From the NCBI GenBank assembly GCA_002396805.1, contig DGYW01000031.1:6123-26444 (forward strand): DNA of 20,322 bases, written 5' to 3'. Positions within the stretch are counted from its first letter, which is position 1, and each line of letters begins with the position of its first letter. Position numbers and translations under genes: made by a program. Shown here piece after piece: positions 5,662 to 14,069 of the stretch. Under the pieces are notes generated by a model that was not told the origin of the DNA, made no database searches, and was given only the letters and a program-made list of their open reading frames with translations. This stretch comes from Firmicutes bacterium UBA4996 (GTDB taxonomy: Bacteria > Bacillota > Limnochordia > Darwinibacteriales > Darwinibacteriaceae).

Positions 5662-7320
5662 TTATTGAATGGCCAGTACATTCATGACATCACGCTTAAT
5701 CTTGCGTAAGGTAGTACTGGGTTGGTACATTAAATTATGATACTCGGTCAACATCCGCTTGGCGGAAAAACGATGCATAGCCATGGAGATACTAGACCGC
5801 ATCATCTCCTGCCAGCCTGGACGATCCTCGTAATACTTGGGAATTACCTCCTCAAGGAGCACCTCATATAATGATAAAGCATCCACCATAGTCTGCTCTG
5901 GACCTTCGTATCCTCCACCAAATTGCCAACCGGTCACACCGTGTAAACAACCTTCAGGCCACCAACCATCAAGGACACTCAGATTCAACACTCCATTGAG
6001 GGCTGCCTTCATTCCTGATGTGGCCGAAGCCTCGAGAGGTCTCTGAGGAGTATTTAACCATACATCACATCCCGAAGTGAGAAGCCTCCCCAGTTCCATA
6101 TTATAGTTTTCCAAGAAAACCACACTTTCAGGAAACCGGTAGGACATTTCTGCGATGTTGGCCACAATTTGCTTACCCCAATCGTCCGCAGGATGGGCCT
6201 TGCCAGAAAAAACCAGCTGGATAGTGCGATCCTTTAGCAAGGGTTCAATAATGTGGGGCCGATGAAAGATTAAGCCACTGCGTTTGTACGTCGCAGCCCT
6301 TCTCGCGAATCCAATGGTTAAGGCATCCAGATCAAAGGCCACTCCCGTGCGATGTTCGATTAACTCTAGGAGCTTCTTTTTGTTCTGAAGATGGGCTTTC
6401 CAAAGATTACCCTGCACATTGTAAGTTTGCTTAATCAAGGAATTCTGCCAAGTGTCCACGTGCACTCCGTTAGTTACACTAATAATGGGCGCAGTACCAG
6501 GATTACCCCTCCACATGGCACGGGCAGTGGAACCATGCAGTTGGGAAACCCCATTGGCAATGTAGCTTAGACGAAGACCAGCCACTGTCATGTTAAAAGG
6601 GTTGCCCCCGATTTTTTCCACCTGGTCGTATTCTAAACCGACCCAAGCCCCCATGTGGCTCAGTAGATTGTGATCATGTTCCTCGTTACCTGCCATGACA
6701 GGGGTATGGGTAGTGAAGACTATTTGCTGCCGTGTCTCTTCCCACGCAGAATAGAAATCCTGCCCCTTAGCCATCTTTTCTCTAATTAGTTCCAAGCCAG
6801 CGAAGACTGCGTGACCCTCATTGAGGTGGAAGATATCTGCATCAAACCCGATTTGTCGCAACAGGCGAACCCCACCGATTCCCAGCACCATTTCTGCTGC
6901 CACCCGTTCTTGACCCGAACTGGCGTAAAGCTGTCTGGTGATCCACCCATGGGAAGTGCCAGGCAGATCCGCATCCAAAAGATAAAGAGGGACATTTCCA
7001 AAAGCCTCCGTCTTCCACACCTTACAGGTTACTTCTTCGCCCCTGATCCACAGACTCACAGCCAGTCCAGTATCCTGCAAATGGGTCTTATCATAGCTCT
7101 GACGAGAATGGTGGGGAAAGCCATTCTTGTCCAGAAACTGATCCGAATATCCCTCATGCCACAATATGCCGATTCCGACGAAAGGAAGTTTGAGATCATG
7201 GGCGGCTTTAAGGATGTCTCCCGCTAGCACCCCTAACCCGCCCGAGTAGATAGGAAATTCTTCACTCAAACCATATTCCATGCAAAAAAAAGCAATCTTA
7301 GGTTGCGGAATAGCTGTCAT
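5662..7320 (-). CDS. glgP: Alpha-glucan phosphorylase, short GT35 form
   Basis: This 552-residue protein is a GT35 alpha-glucan phosphorylase, releasing glucose 1-phosphate from the ends of alpha-1,4-glucans. It starts at FFCMEYGLSEEFPIYSGGLGV (about 11-31), and has RRAATYKR (340-347) for phosphate binding and the pyridoxal-phosphate site EASATSGMKAALNG (430-443), with K438 the likely PLP lysine, then DGWWPEG. It is shorter than the classical 800-residue enzymes and lacks the N-terminal domain (DUF3417) of the long actinobacterial-type form; the short form is known in Clostridia. The ATG follows GAGGAG, which lies inside the last codons of the upstream gene, and the gap is only two bases, so translation is probably coupled. 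It is the last gene of the minus-strand carbohydrate set and is followed by a strong terminator. Its natural polymer or oligosaccharide substrate is unknown. Confidence 0.93.
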   Translation of the reverse strand: MTAIPQPKIAFFCMEYGLSEEFPIYSGGLGVLAGDILKAAHDLKLPFVGIGILWHEGYSDQFLDKNGFPHHSRQSYDKTHLQDTGLAVSLWIRGEEVTCKVWKTEAFGNVPLYLLDADLPGTSHGWITRQLYASSGQERVAAEMVLGIGGVRLLRQIGFDADIFHLNEGHAVFAGLELIREKMAKGQDFYSAWEETRQQIVFTTHTPVMAGNEEHDHNLLSHMGAWVGLEYDQVEKIGGNPFNMTVAGLRLSYIANGVSQLHGSTARAMWRGNPGTAPIISVTNGVHVDTWQNSLIKQTYNVQGNLWKAHLQNKKKLLELIEHRTGVAFDLDALTIGFARRAATYKRSGLIFHRPHIIEPLLKDRTIQLVFSGKAHPADDWGKQIVANIAEMSYRFPESVVFLENYNMELGRLLTSGCDVWLNTPQRPLEASATSGMKAALNGVLNLSVLDGWWPEGCLHGVTGWQFGGGYEGPEQTMVDALSLYEVLLEEVIPKYYEDRPGWQEMMRSSISMAMHRFSAKRMLTEYHNLMYQPSTTLRKIKRDVMNVLAIQ

Positions 7321-7322
7321 GT

Positions 7323-9695
7323 CTATCGCTCCTCGTTTTCGTAACTGTTGATTAGCTTCACATAGTGCTCAATGAGCCTAGTTGCTTCAGCCTCACTATC
7401 TGCTTCACTATACAAACGAAAGACCGGCTCATCTCCGTCGGGTACGACTAAGGCCCAACCGGAGTCACCGTATTCCTTGATACCATCTAAGTAAATCGTT
7501 TGTTCTGGATTGGAGTTTTGGATTAACTCACGCATCACTCTGCCCTTAGCCTCCCAAGGACAAGCAACCTGAGTTCGCTGTTGATAGGTGCGTGCTTGCC
7601 ATTGACTTAGGGGAATTTCCTTGGAACTCAAAAAACTCAATAGTCCTCCAATGCTGGCTAAGGGTTCGATGTGAGGAAAGACCTCTACCTTTCCGTCTTT
7701 AAGGGTATTACCTAGTTCAGTTGCCATTTCCATCCAAAATGCCGGCTCCATTTTGGTCCACCGCACATTCACACCATGTCCCTCTGCTGTTTGAGCAACT
7801 GTACTGGAGCGGTGAATGGGGACCGCTACTTCAGTCCGTCCCTCCTCACTTAATGCCTGCACAAAGAGGCGCCACCACCCATCATCTGGTAAACGAGTAC
7901 CCTCTTCATCCTGAAAGTACCATGTGCCGCCTTTAATCACTACAGTGGGTAAGCCCAGTACTTCACTGGTGATCACTGCGTAACCAGCCAAATTAAGAAA
8001 ATCGTCCACCATCTGACCTAGGGGATCACCCTGTTCTGCAAGTAGCCCCACCCTAAATTGCGGTCTGCGGGCAGGGTAGTGAGTTGCTAAGTCCTTCAGA
8101 TAGCTTTCCCTTAACTCGGGTGCTTCTAAACGGCAACCGAATTCCTGCCAACCTAAACGGGGATAGTCTTCTCGCAGATAAATGTTTTCAATTTTCCGTT
8201 GGTCCGCCTTACTAAGTAAATGCCCCCTCTGATTCCAGCATCTAATTACAGCCTGATTATCTTCCGAAAGTCCCGAACTACAATGTAGAGCTCCTGTCAA
8301 TTGCAATTGTTGGACCATGAAGCGTGTTAGCATCCCCGCCACCCGTCCGCCATCGTGAACATGAATGCCTCCACTTCTCAATCCTACCGTCAAAGCTTCC
8401 TTAACCAGGTCTCCCAAAGTGGTAAAATCGCTAGTAACTAATACCTCTCTTCCGGCACCTAGAAAGGAGGCATAACTTAGTCCCACTTGAATAACGGTTT
8501 CAGGACCTAAGTCTCCACGATAATCACCGGTGATTCCATGTTTAGAAAAGAGGCTAGGCTGTTCTTGACTACCCCAAATTAATGATCTTCGTAATCTTGT
8601 ACCACTGGGGATGCGCTTTTCTGGCCATACCTTAGTATTAGGGGCAATGGAAGTCATAGTCCCTACCTGGGCCTTTTCACCTAAAACGCTCCCTTCGTAC
8701 AGTTCCACCTTAGACTCTAATCTCACATTTCGGGCACATACGGCACCCCTAAGTTGAGACCGGGCCCCAACCTGCACACCAGGCCACAAAATACTCTGTT
8801 TTAAGCTGGCCTGGTTCTCAATTTGACAATTTGGACCCAAAATCGTATAGGGACCTAGATAAACATCGGCACCTATCCTACTACCTCGCCCCACATAAAT
8901 TGGTCCTTCTAAAAAGACGTCGGAGCCAAGCTTAACCCCATCTTCTAGATAGATTTGTCCCGGCTGCGGATTAGGTAGTTCAATCTGTACCTTACCATCG
9001 AGGCAGTCTTTCAAAGCTTGACGATAAGCATCAAGGCTACCTACATCTGACCAGTAACCTGAGGCTACGTAACCATACAGAGCCGCCCCCTGTCTTAGTA
9101 GCTCGGGGAAAACGTCCCGACTAAAATCCACTTGCTGACCAGCGGGAACCATTGCGAGGACCTCTGGTTCTAGGATATAAATTCCGGTGTTAACCGTGTC
9201 GCTAAAAACCTGACTCCAGCTGGGTTTCTCTAAGAATTGCCTAACTTTACCATCCTCGTTTGTCAAAACAACCCCATAGCTAAGGGGATTGGGCACGCTA
9301 GTGAGAATAAGCGTGGCAACAGCATTTCTGCTCCTATGAAACTCTATTGCCGCGGTGAGATCAATATCTGTGAGGGCATCTCCACTAACCACCACAAAGG
9401 TGTCAGTAAAGCTCTGCCCTGCATTTTTCACACTACCCGCTGTCCCTAATGGTGTTGTTTCCACATAGTATTCCATCTGTACTCCATGTTCTGCACCGTC
9501 TTGAAAATAATTAGTTACATCGTGGGGCAGATACCACAAGGTACAGGCGATACGTCTAAAATTATGGCGTTTGAGCAAGTTTACGATATGTTCCATCATG
9601 GGCGCATTCAAAATGGGAACCATGGGCTTGGGCAAGTTGCAGGTGAGCGGCCTAAGGCGTGTGCCTTCACCGCCGGCCATGATTACTGCTCTCAA
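7323..9695 (-). CDS. Sugar-phosphate nucleotidyltransferase fused to a degenerate phosphomannomutase domain
   Basis: This 790-residue protein has three parts. Residues 1-235 are a nucleotidyltransferase that makes an NDP-sugar from a sugar 1-phosphate: GGEGTRLRPLT (8-18), LPKP (21-24), SGDALTD (104-110), EKP (156-158) and YWSDVGS (214-220) are intact. Residues 250-370 are hexapeptide repeats of a left-handed beta-helix. Residues 380-785 align in layout with phosphomannomutase/phosphoglucomutase, but the active site is lost: the phosphoserine loop reads HCSSGLSEDN (471-480), no DxDxDR metal loop is present (VIKGGTWYF, about 586-594), and the sugar-binding GEESGH motif is absent. The distal loop is half kept (GDEPVFRLYSEA). 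The start is TTG at 9693-9695, giving the canonical MRAVIMAGG, and overlaps the GT4 gene by 29 bases. Databases often call such fusions mannose-1-phosphate guanylyltransferase; whether the product is GDP-mannose, ADP-glucose or another NDP-sugar is open. Confidence 0.88.
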   Translation of the reverse strand: MRAVIMAGGEGTRLRPLTCNLPKPMVPILNAPMMEHIVNLLKRHNFRRIACTLWYLPHDVTNYFQDGAEHGVQMEYYVETTPLGTAGSVKNAGQSFTDTFVVVSGDALTDIDLTAAIEFHRSRNAVATLILTSVPNPLSYGVVLTNEDGKVRQFLEKPSWSQVFSDTVNTGIYILEPEVLAMVPAGQQVDFSRDVFPELLRQGAALYGYVASGYWSDVGSLDAYRQALKDCLDGKVQIELPNPQPGQIYLEDGVKLGSDVFLEGPIYVGRGSRIGADVYLGPYTILGPNCQIENQASLKQSILWPGVQVGARSQLRGAVCARNVRLESKVELYEGSVLGEKAQVGTMTSIAPNTKVWPEKRIPSGTRLRRSLIWGSQEQPSLFSKHGITGDYRGDLGPETVIQVGLSYASFLGAGREVLVTSDFTTLGDLVKEALTVGLRSGGIHVHDGGRVAGMLTRFMVQQLQLTGALHCSSGLSEDNQAVIRCWNQRGHLLSKADQRKIENIYLREDYPRLGWQEFGCRLEAPELRESYLKDLATHYPARRPQFRVGLLAEQGDPLGQMVDDFLNLAGYAVITSEVLGLPTVVIKGGTWYFQDEEGTRLPDDGWWRLFVQALSEEGRTEVAVPIHRSSTVAQTAEGHGVNVRWTKMEPAFWMEMATELGNTLKDGKVEVFPHIEPLASIGGLLSFLSSKEIPLSQWQARTYQQRTQVACPWEAKGRVMRELIQNSNPEQTIYLDGIKEYGDSGWALVVPDGDEPVFRLYSEADSEAEATRLIEHYVKLINSYENEER

Positions 9696-10935
9696 GAAAA
9701 CGCCCCCCTTTCTCCAGAAAATCGCTAGTCACATGATAACGATCGTAGACAACATCCGCTTTTCGCTGTGGATTGTGATGAATATTGTAGCTCTCCACCG
9801 TTTGTCTAGCGATCTGGTTCCAATCGTACTTTTCTGATACATCACGGGCTGCTTGTTTACTCAAGGTACGGGCAAAGGCCTTGTCGCCCAATAGGTGCAG
9901 AATGTTGTCTGCGAGGGAATTATCGTTACCAGCATAAAAAGTCAAGCCATTGTGACCATGTTGCACTGTCTCACCAAAACCTCCGATGTCACTGACCACT
10001 ACAGGAGCTTGCCCTGCCATGGCCTCCAGGGCAACAATGCCAAATGGCTCATATCTACTGGGAAACACAGCCACAGATGCGAGCTGATATAGGCTGTTGC
10101 GCGTGATATCATCAACAAAACCAGGAAAAACCACCTTTTCCCCCAGTCCCGCATACCACGCCTTACCTTTCAGCTCATCTCTGAGGGGGCCAGTACCTGC
10201 AATGATGAATTTGGCCTGAGGATTGTGCTGTAGGACCTTAGGGGCCGCGTCCAATAATAAATCGATCCCCTTCTCATACACATGGCGCCCTACGTATAAA
10301 ACAATCTGCTCTTCAGGTAAGGCCCAAGAGCTACGCCAACTATCGAGGTTATCATGGGTCTTACTGAAATCCAAAGCCCGTACTCCATTAGGAATTACCA
10401 CCAGCTTATCCTCGGGGACTTGGAAAATCTGGCGCAGTTCACCACGCATATACTCGCTACAGCAAATTACCCGATAGGCCTCATATGTGAGCCACCATTC
10501 CAAATCACTAATATGCCGTTGTAAATCATTATGTAGCCCGTCATTACGTCCCCACTCCGTAGCATGAATTGTGGCCACCAGGGGCGTTTGATATGCATGT
10601 TTCAACACCTTGGCACTCGGAGCTACCAGCCAATCGTGAGCGTGGATCACATCAAAGTGGTTGTTGTTTAGAATTTCTATTCCCTTTTGGGTCAGGTGAT
10701 AGTTCATGAAATGAACCTCGTCAAGAAAGCCCATGGGTTTGGGGAAGAACTGATTCACTCGATAAACTCTCACACCACCAACATATTCCGTTGGCTCGCA
10801 GTCAGGCCAATCTCCCGTAACCACCGCTACTTCGTGCCCTTCCTCAACCAAAGCCTGGGACAAATCAGCCACTGCCCTGGCCAAACCTCCAATTACCTTT
10901 GGAGGGTATTCCCAAGACAACATTAATATTTTCAA
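9667..10935 (-). CDS. GT4 glycosyltransferase, glycogen synthase-like
   Basis: This 422-residue protein is a GT4 retaining glycosyltransferase with the two-Rossmann GT-B fold. The N-terminal half opens with MKILMLSWEYPPKVIGGLA and has the HAHDW motif (98-102), as in bacterial and archaeal starch/glycogen synthases and maltose-1-phosphate synthase (GlgM). The C-terminal half has GRHVYEKG (216-223) and the donor-binding E296-x7-E304 in YEPFGIVALE. I chose the TTG at 10933-10935 over a GTG four codons earlier because it gives the family's usual N-terminus and lies eight bases after AGGTGG, which overlaps that GTG. It is the first gene of the minus-strand set, overlapping the nucleotidyltransferase gene by 29 bases, with the phosphorylase last. 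The context suggests alpha-glucan synthesis from an NDP-glucose. A role in lipid or exopolysaccharide glycosylation is not excluded. Confidence 0.9.
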   Translation of the reverse strand: MKILMLSWEYPPKVIGGLARAVADLSQALVEEGHEVAVVTGDWPDCEPTEYVGGVRVYRVNQFFPKPMGFLDEVHFMNYHLTQKGIEILNNNHFDVIHAHDWLVAPSAKVLKHAYQTPLVATIHATEWGRNDGLHNDLQRHISDLEWWLTYEAYRVICCSEYMRGELRQIFQVPEDKLVVIPNGVRALDFSKTHDNLDSWRSSWALPEEQIVLYVGRHVYEKGIDLLLDAAPKVLQHNPQAKFIIAGTGPLRDELKGKAWYAGLGEKVVFPGFVDDITRNSLYQLASVAVFPSRYEPFGIVALEAMAGQAPVVVSDIGGFGETVQHGHNGLTFYAGNDNSLADNILHLLGDKAFARTLSKQAARDVSEKYDWNQIARQTVESYNIHHNPQRKADVVYDRYHVTSDFLEKGGRFLESSNHGRR

Positions 10936-10971
10936 TTCGCACACCACCTAAAACCTCTCTCTCGTCACAGG

Positions 10972-10992
10972 ATACCCTGAAAGGACAGGTAT
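10972..10992. promoter_or_regulatory. Imperfect inverted repeat in the divergent GT4/GH65 spacer
   Basis: In the 124-base spacer between the GT4 and GH65 starts, ATACC-CTG on the left and CAGGTAT on the right form an imperfect inverted repeat with a one-base bulge and a six-base centre. It could be an operator acting on both genes. No clear -35/-10 pair was found in either direction, so this is a weak call. Confidence 0.3.
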
Positions 10993-11059
10993 TATTAGAA
11001 GGAGTCTAGAGAAAGATCGCCAAATATCTAAGGAGATAACTGTTAAAGGAGAAGAGGAA

Positions 11060-13390
11060 ATGCGGAAGTTCCATCAAAATCGTCAAGCCATCTATCCCCA
11101 TGATCCTTGGCGAGTAAGTGAAACGTCTTTTGATCCACAGTTTAACCATCGCAACGAAACGATTTTTTCCTTGGGTAATGGCTACATGGGTCTCAGGGGA
11201 ACCTTAGAGGAAGGAGTGCCTCAACACATCCCTTCCACACCAGGCATCTATCTCAATGGCATTTACGAAACAGAGAAGATCATTTATGGGGAATTCATGG
11301 CTGCCCAGCCTCAAAAATATCAATCCATGATCAATGTGACGGATTGGCAGGGACTGACAATCTCCATCGGAGACGAGGATTTTTCCATGTTTCAGGGGCA
11401 GGTTGAAGATTACATAAGAAGTCTAGATCTAAAGCAAGGTGTATTGCGTCGCGCATTGATTTGGACTAGTCCTGGTGGTCAACGTGTACAACTTGTGTTT
11501 GAACGTTTTATCTCTCAAACCAACAGACATCTTGCCCTACAACGTTGCACACTTACCCCCTTAAATTTCCAGGGAGAGATCACAATTAACTCCCACATTA
11601 ATGGCGATGTCCATAATTACCACCACCTGCGTGAGCAAGCCCTCGAGGTGGTGTCAATCGAACACAAAAATGAAAGCGGTTACATTATTTCTCGCACAAA
11701 GAACAGCCAGATCATCATTGCCTGTGGAGTAAGCCACAACACTAGTCCCCAAGTTACTATTACTAGTTCTGCTACTGCTACCGCTCTCAATTTCACTGCT
11801 CGTTTCGATGTAGTACCCGAAAAGAGCTATGTTTTAGAAAAACATGTGGCTATGAGCACCTCGAGAGATACAGAAATAAGCCAGCTTGGCTCCTTTGTAA
11901 GTACCTTAAGCAAGCAAAGCGCCGAGAGAGGCTACGAGGCCGAAAAGGCCGATCATATCCGTTTCCTCGAAGAATACTGGACCCATACGGATGTGAAAAT
12001 TAATGGAGATACAGCTCTACAACAAGGCTTACGTTTTAACGCCCTACAACTTCTACAATCAACCGGTAGAGACGGAAAGACTAACATTGCCGCCAAGGGC
12101 CTAACTGGGGAATATTATGAGGGTCATTATTTTTGGGATACAGAAACCTATATCGTTCCCTTCTTCCTCTACAGTCAGCCTGAGTTAGTCAAAAAGTTAT
12201 TGGAGTACCGTTACAGTATTTTAGATGCAGCCAGACTCAATGCCAAGCGTATGGGTGATCAAGGTGCACTGTATGCATGGAGAACGATTAATGGTCATGA
12301 GGGTTCAGGCAACTTCTTAGGTTCTACAGTCCAATATCACATCAACGCCGCGGTTGCTTACGCAATCCACAAGTATTACGAAGCCACTGAAGATGGGGAT
12401 TTCCTAGCAGACATGGGTGGAGAAATGCTTTTCGAGACCGCCCGTTGCTGGGCTCACCGAGGTGTGTTTTTAGAATCGCGAGGTGGACATTACTGTATTA
12501 ATGAAGTGTGCGGGCCAGACGAATACAAACCGGGGGTAAACAACAATTGCTACACCAATTACATGGCCCAATTCAACCTGCGCCTTGCCTTAGAAGTTAG
12601 AGAGATCCTTGCCAGAGAGTATCCAGAACGTTATGACCAACTTGTGATACAACTTAACCTCTCTGACGAAGAGTTTGGCCTATGGAAAAAGTGTGCAGAC
12701 TTAATGTATTTGCCCTTCCACGAAGAGCTAGGTATCCATCCCCAAGATGACTCATTCTTAGACAAGGATCCCATTGACATTGACTCCATTCCAGAAGACG
12801 AAATCCCTCTGGTAGGTAATTGGCATCCTCTCCGGATTTGGCGCTATCAACTAATCAAGCAGGCAGATGTGATTTTACTCATGTTCTTGCTGGGTGATCA
12901 GTTCAGCTTAGAAGAAAAAAGGGCCAATTTCGATTACTACGAACCGAAAACGACCCATGATTCTTCACTGTCTCCAGCCATCTACAGTATTATCGCTGCT
13001 GAGTTAGGCTACTCTGATTTTGCCTATAATTATTTCCTACAAACAGTGCGCCTAGATCTGGATGACTACAACCGTAATGCTTGGCAAGGCCTCCACACCG
13101 CTTGCATGGCTAGCTCCTGGATGGGTGTAGTGAATGGATTTGCCGGCATGAGAACCCACGGTGGACAGTTGAGGTTTAGCCCCTATGTGCCCGACCGCTG
13201 GGAGGATTACAGTTTTAAGGTTAAATTTAAAGGTGCTCAGCTCCAGGTGGTTGTAGAACCCGAGATTACTTCTTATACGTTGCTTCAAGGTGAGGAGCTC
13301 ACTTTTCTCCATTTTGGGCAACCGGTTACATTAAAAACCAAAGAACGCAAACAGCTAACCAATCCGAACTGTGTTGAAGATTTAGGCTAA
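11060..13390 (+). CDS. GH65 family disaccharide phosphorylase (kojibiose/trehalose/maltose type)
   Basis: This 776-residue protein is a GH65 inverting phosphorylase, which splits an alpha-linked glucose disaccharide with phosphate to beta-glucose 1-phosphate and glucose. Domains in order are an N-terminal beta-sandwich (about 10-270), a helical linker, the (alpha/alpha)6 catalytic barrel (about 320-700) and a small C-terminal sheet. Visible motifs are HYFWDTE (356-362), GPDEYKPGVNNNCYTN (485-500) with catalytic E488, KQAD (600-603) and the phosphate-binding THDSSLS (632-638). The ATG is eight bases after AAGGAG. It is divergent from the GT4 operon and its 3' end overlaps the CBM9-like gene by nine bases. 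The linkage (alpha-1,1, 1,2, 1,3 or 1,4) cannot be read reliably from sequence. The beta-phosphoglucomutase that usually accompanies such enzymes is not in the window. Confidence 0.93.
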   Translation: MRKFHQNRQAIYPHDPWRVSETSFDPQFNHRNETIFSLGNGYMGLRGTLEEGVPQHIPSTPGIYLNGIYETEKIIYGEFMAAQPQKYQSMINVTDWQGLTISIGDEDFSMFQGQVEDYIRSLDLKQGVLRRALIWTSPGGQRVQLVFERFISQTNRHLALQRCTLTPLNFQGEITINSHINGDVHNYHHLREQALEVVSIEHKNESGYIISRTKNSQIIIACGVSHNTSPQVTITSSATATALNFTARFDVVPEKSYVLEKHVAMSTSRDTEISQLGSFVSTLSKQSAERGYEAEKADHIRFLEEYWTHTDVKINGDTALQQGLRFNALQLLQSTGRDGKTNIAAKGLTGEYYEGHYFWDTETYIVPFFLYSQPELVKKLLEYRYSILDAARLNAKRMGDQGALYAWRTINGHEGSGNFLGSTVQYHINAAVAYAIHKYYEATEDGDFLADMGGEMLFETARCWAHRGVFLESRGGHYCINEVCGPDEYKPGVNNNCYTNYMAQFNLRLALEVREILAREYPERYDQLVIQLNLSDEEFGLWKKCADLMYLPFHEELGIHPQDDSFLDKDPIDIDSIPEDEIPLVGNWHPLRIWRYQLIKQADVILLMFLLGDQFSLEEKRANFDYYEPKTTHDSSLSPAIYSIIAAELGYSDFAYNYFLQTVRLDLDDYNRNAWQGLHTACMASSWMGVVNGFAGMRTHGGQLRFSPYVPDRWEDYSFKVKFKGAQLQVVVEPEITSYTLLQGEELTFLHFGQPVTLKTKERKQLTNPNCVEDLG

Positions 13391-14020
13391 GATCAATTCT
13401 CCAAACTTGTGAGGAATGTGGAAAGAGGCTGGATCAGCGCCCGTTGGTGACCACGCAAGATACTGGTCGCCTCCGTGGCGCTTTATTCTGAAAAAATTGG
13501 CCCGGATTCTTTGTCCAGAGGCAGGAGTAGTGTTTAAACACTCGAAAGGAATAGCAAGATAACCATCCCAGTCGCCAAAATTCTTGGTGGCAGCATTACG
13601 GCGAAACACCCCATGACGCAGTTGCAGGCAGTCCCAGTGGGGGTACCCAGTAAAAGTGGTGCCATCATGTTCAATTAAGGAATCAAAAACGACATTACGT
13701 GGACTAAGATTAAACTCAAAGTACTGGGCTAAAGAAACAGGGGCAATAAAGGCCTCCACAACCTCTTCATCATAAAGGGGTTGGTCTCGCTTCAGCATGT
13801 TGGCCACGATCTCCTCATCTTTACAGTGAAAGCGTACATAAAGAAAGTCTTTGTCCCAAGCCACCTGAACCTGAGTATAATAGCACTCTCCACCTCGACC
13901 GTGGGAGTGTTCAAAGGGTGAGCTAAGGGGAAGAGTACCCCAAGGAACCGCAAAATAGTCGCCTTGGCAAGGTGTGGGTGTCTTTAAACACATTAATTGC
14001 TTGGTTTCGTGTTTGGTCAA
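13382..14020 (-). CDS. Carbohydrate-binding family 9-like protein
   Basis: This 212-residue protein resembles stand-alone CBM9-like proteins, a beta-sandwich fold related to the xylanase CBM9 and DOMON domains. Typical blocks are VAWDKDFLYVRFHCKDEEI, RDQPLYDEEVVEAFIAP, YFEFNLSP, FDSLIEHDG, AIPFECLN, ANFFRIKR and LAWSPTG with FHIPHKFGELIL at the end. No signal peptide or membrane segment is visible, so it is probably cytoplasmic. The start is taken as TTG at 14018-14020, nine bases after GGGAGG; the in-frame extension up to 14293 runs antisense through the nucleotidase gene and has unnatural composition, so it is rejected. Its stop overlaps the convergent GH65 gene by nine bases and its start is 49 bases from the divergent nucleotidase. 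Its ligand and role are unknown; the position beside GH65 suggests a sugar or glycan partner, which is inference. Confidence 0.82.
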   Translation of the reverse strand: MTKHETKQLMCLKTPTPCQGDYFAVPWGTLPLSSPFEHSHGRGGECYYTQVQVAWDKDFLYVRFHCKDEEIVANMLKRDQPLYDEEVVEAFIAPVSLAQYFEFNLSPRNVVFDSLIEHDGTTFTGYPHWDCLQLRHGVFRRNAATKNFGDWDGYLAIPFECLNTTPASGQRIRANFFRIKRHGGDQYLAWSPTGADPASFHIPHKFGELILA

Positions 14021-14069
14021 GATGAAATCCCTCCCGTAATTTAGGTCTCCAGAATAGAAAGGAAAGAAC

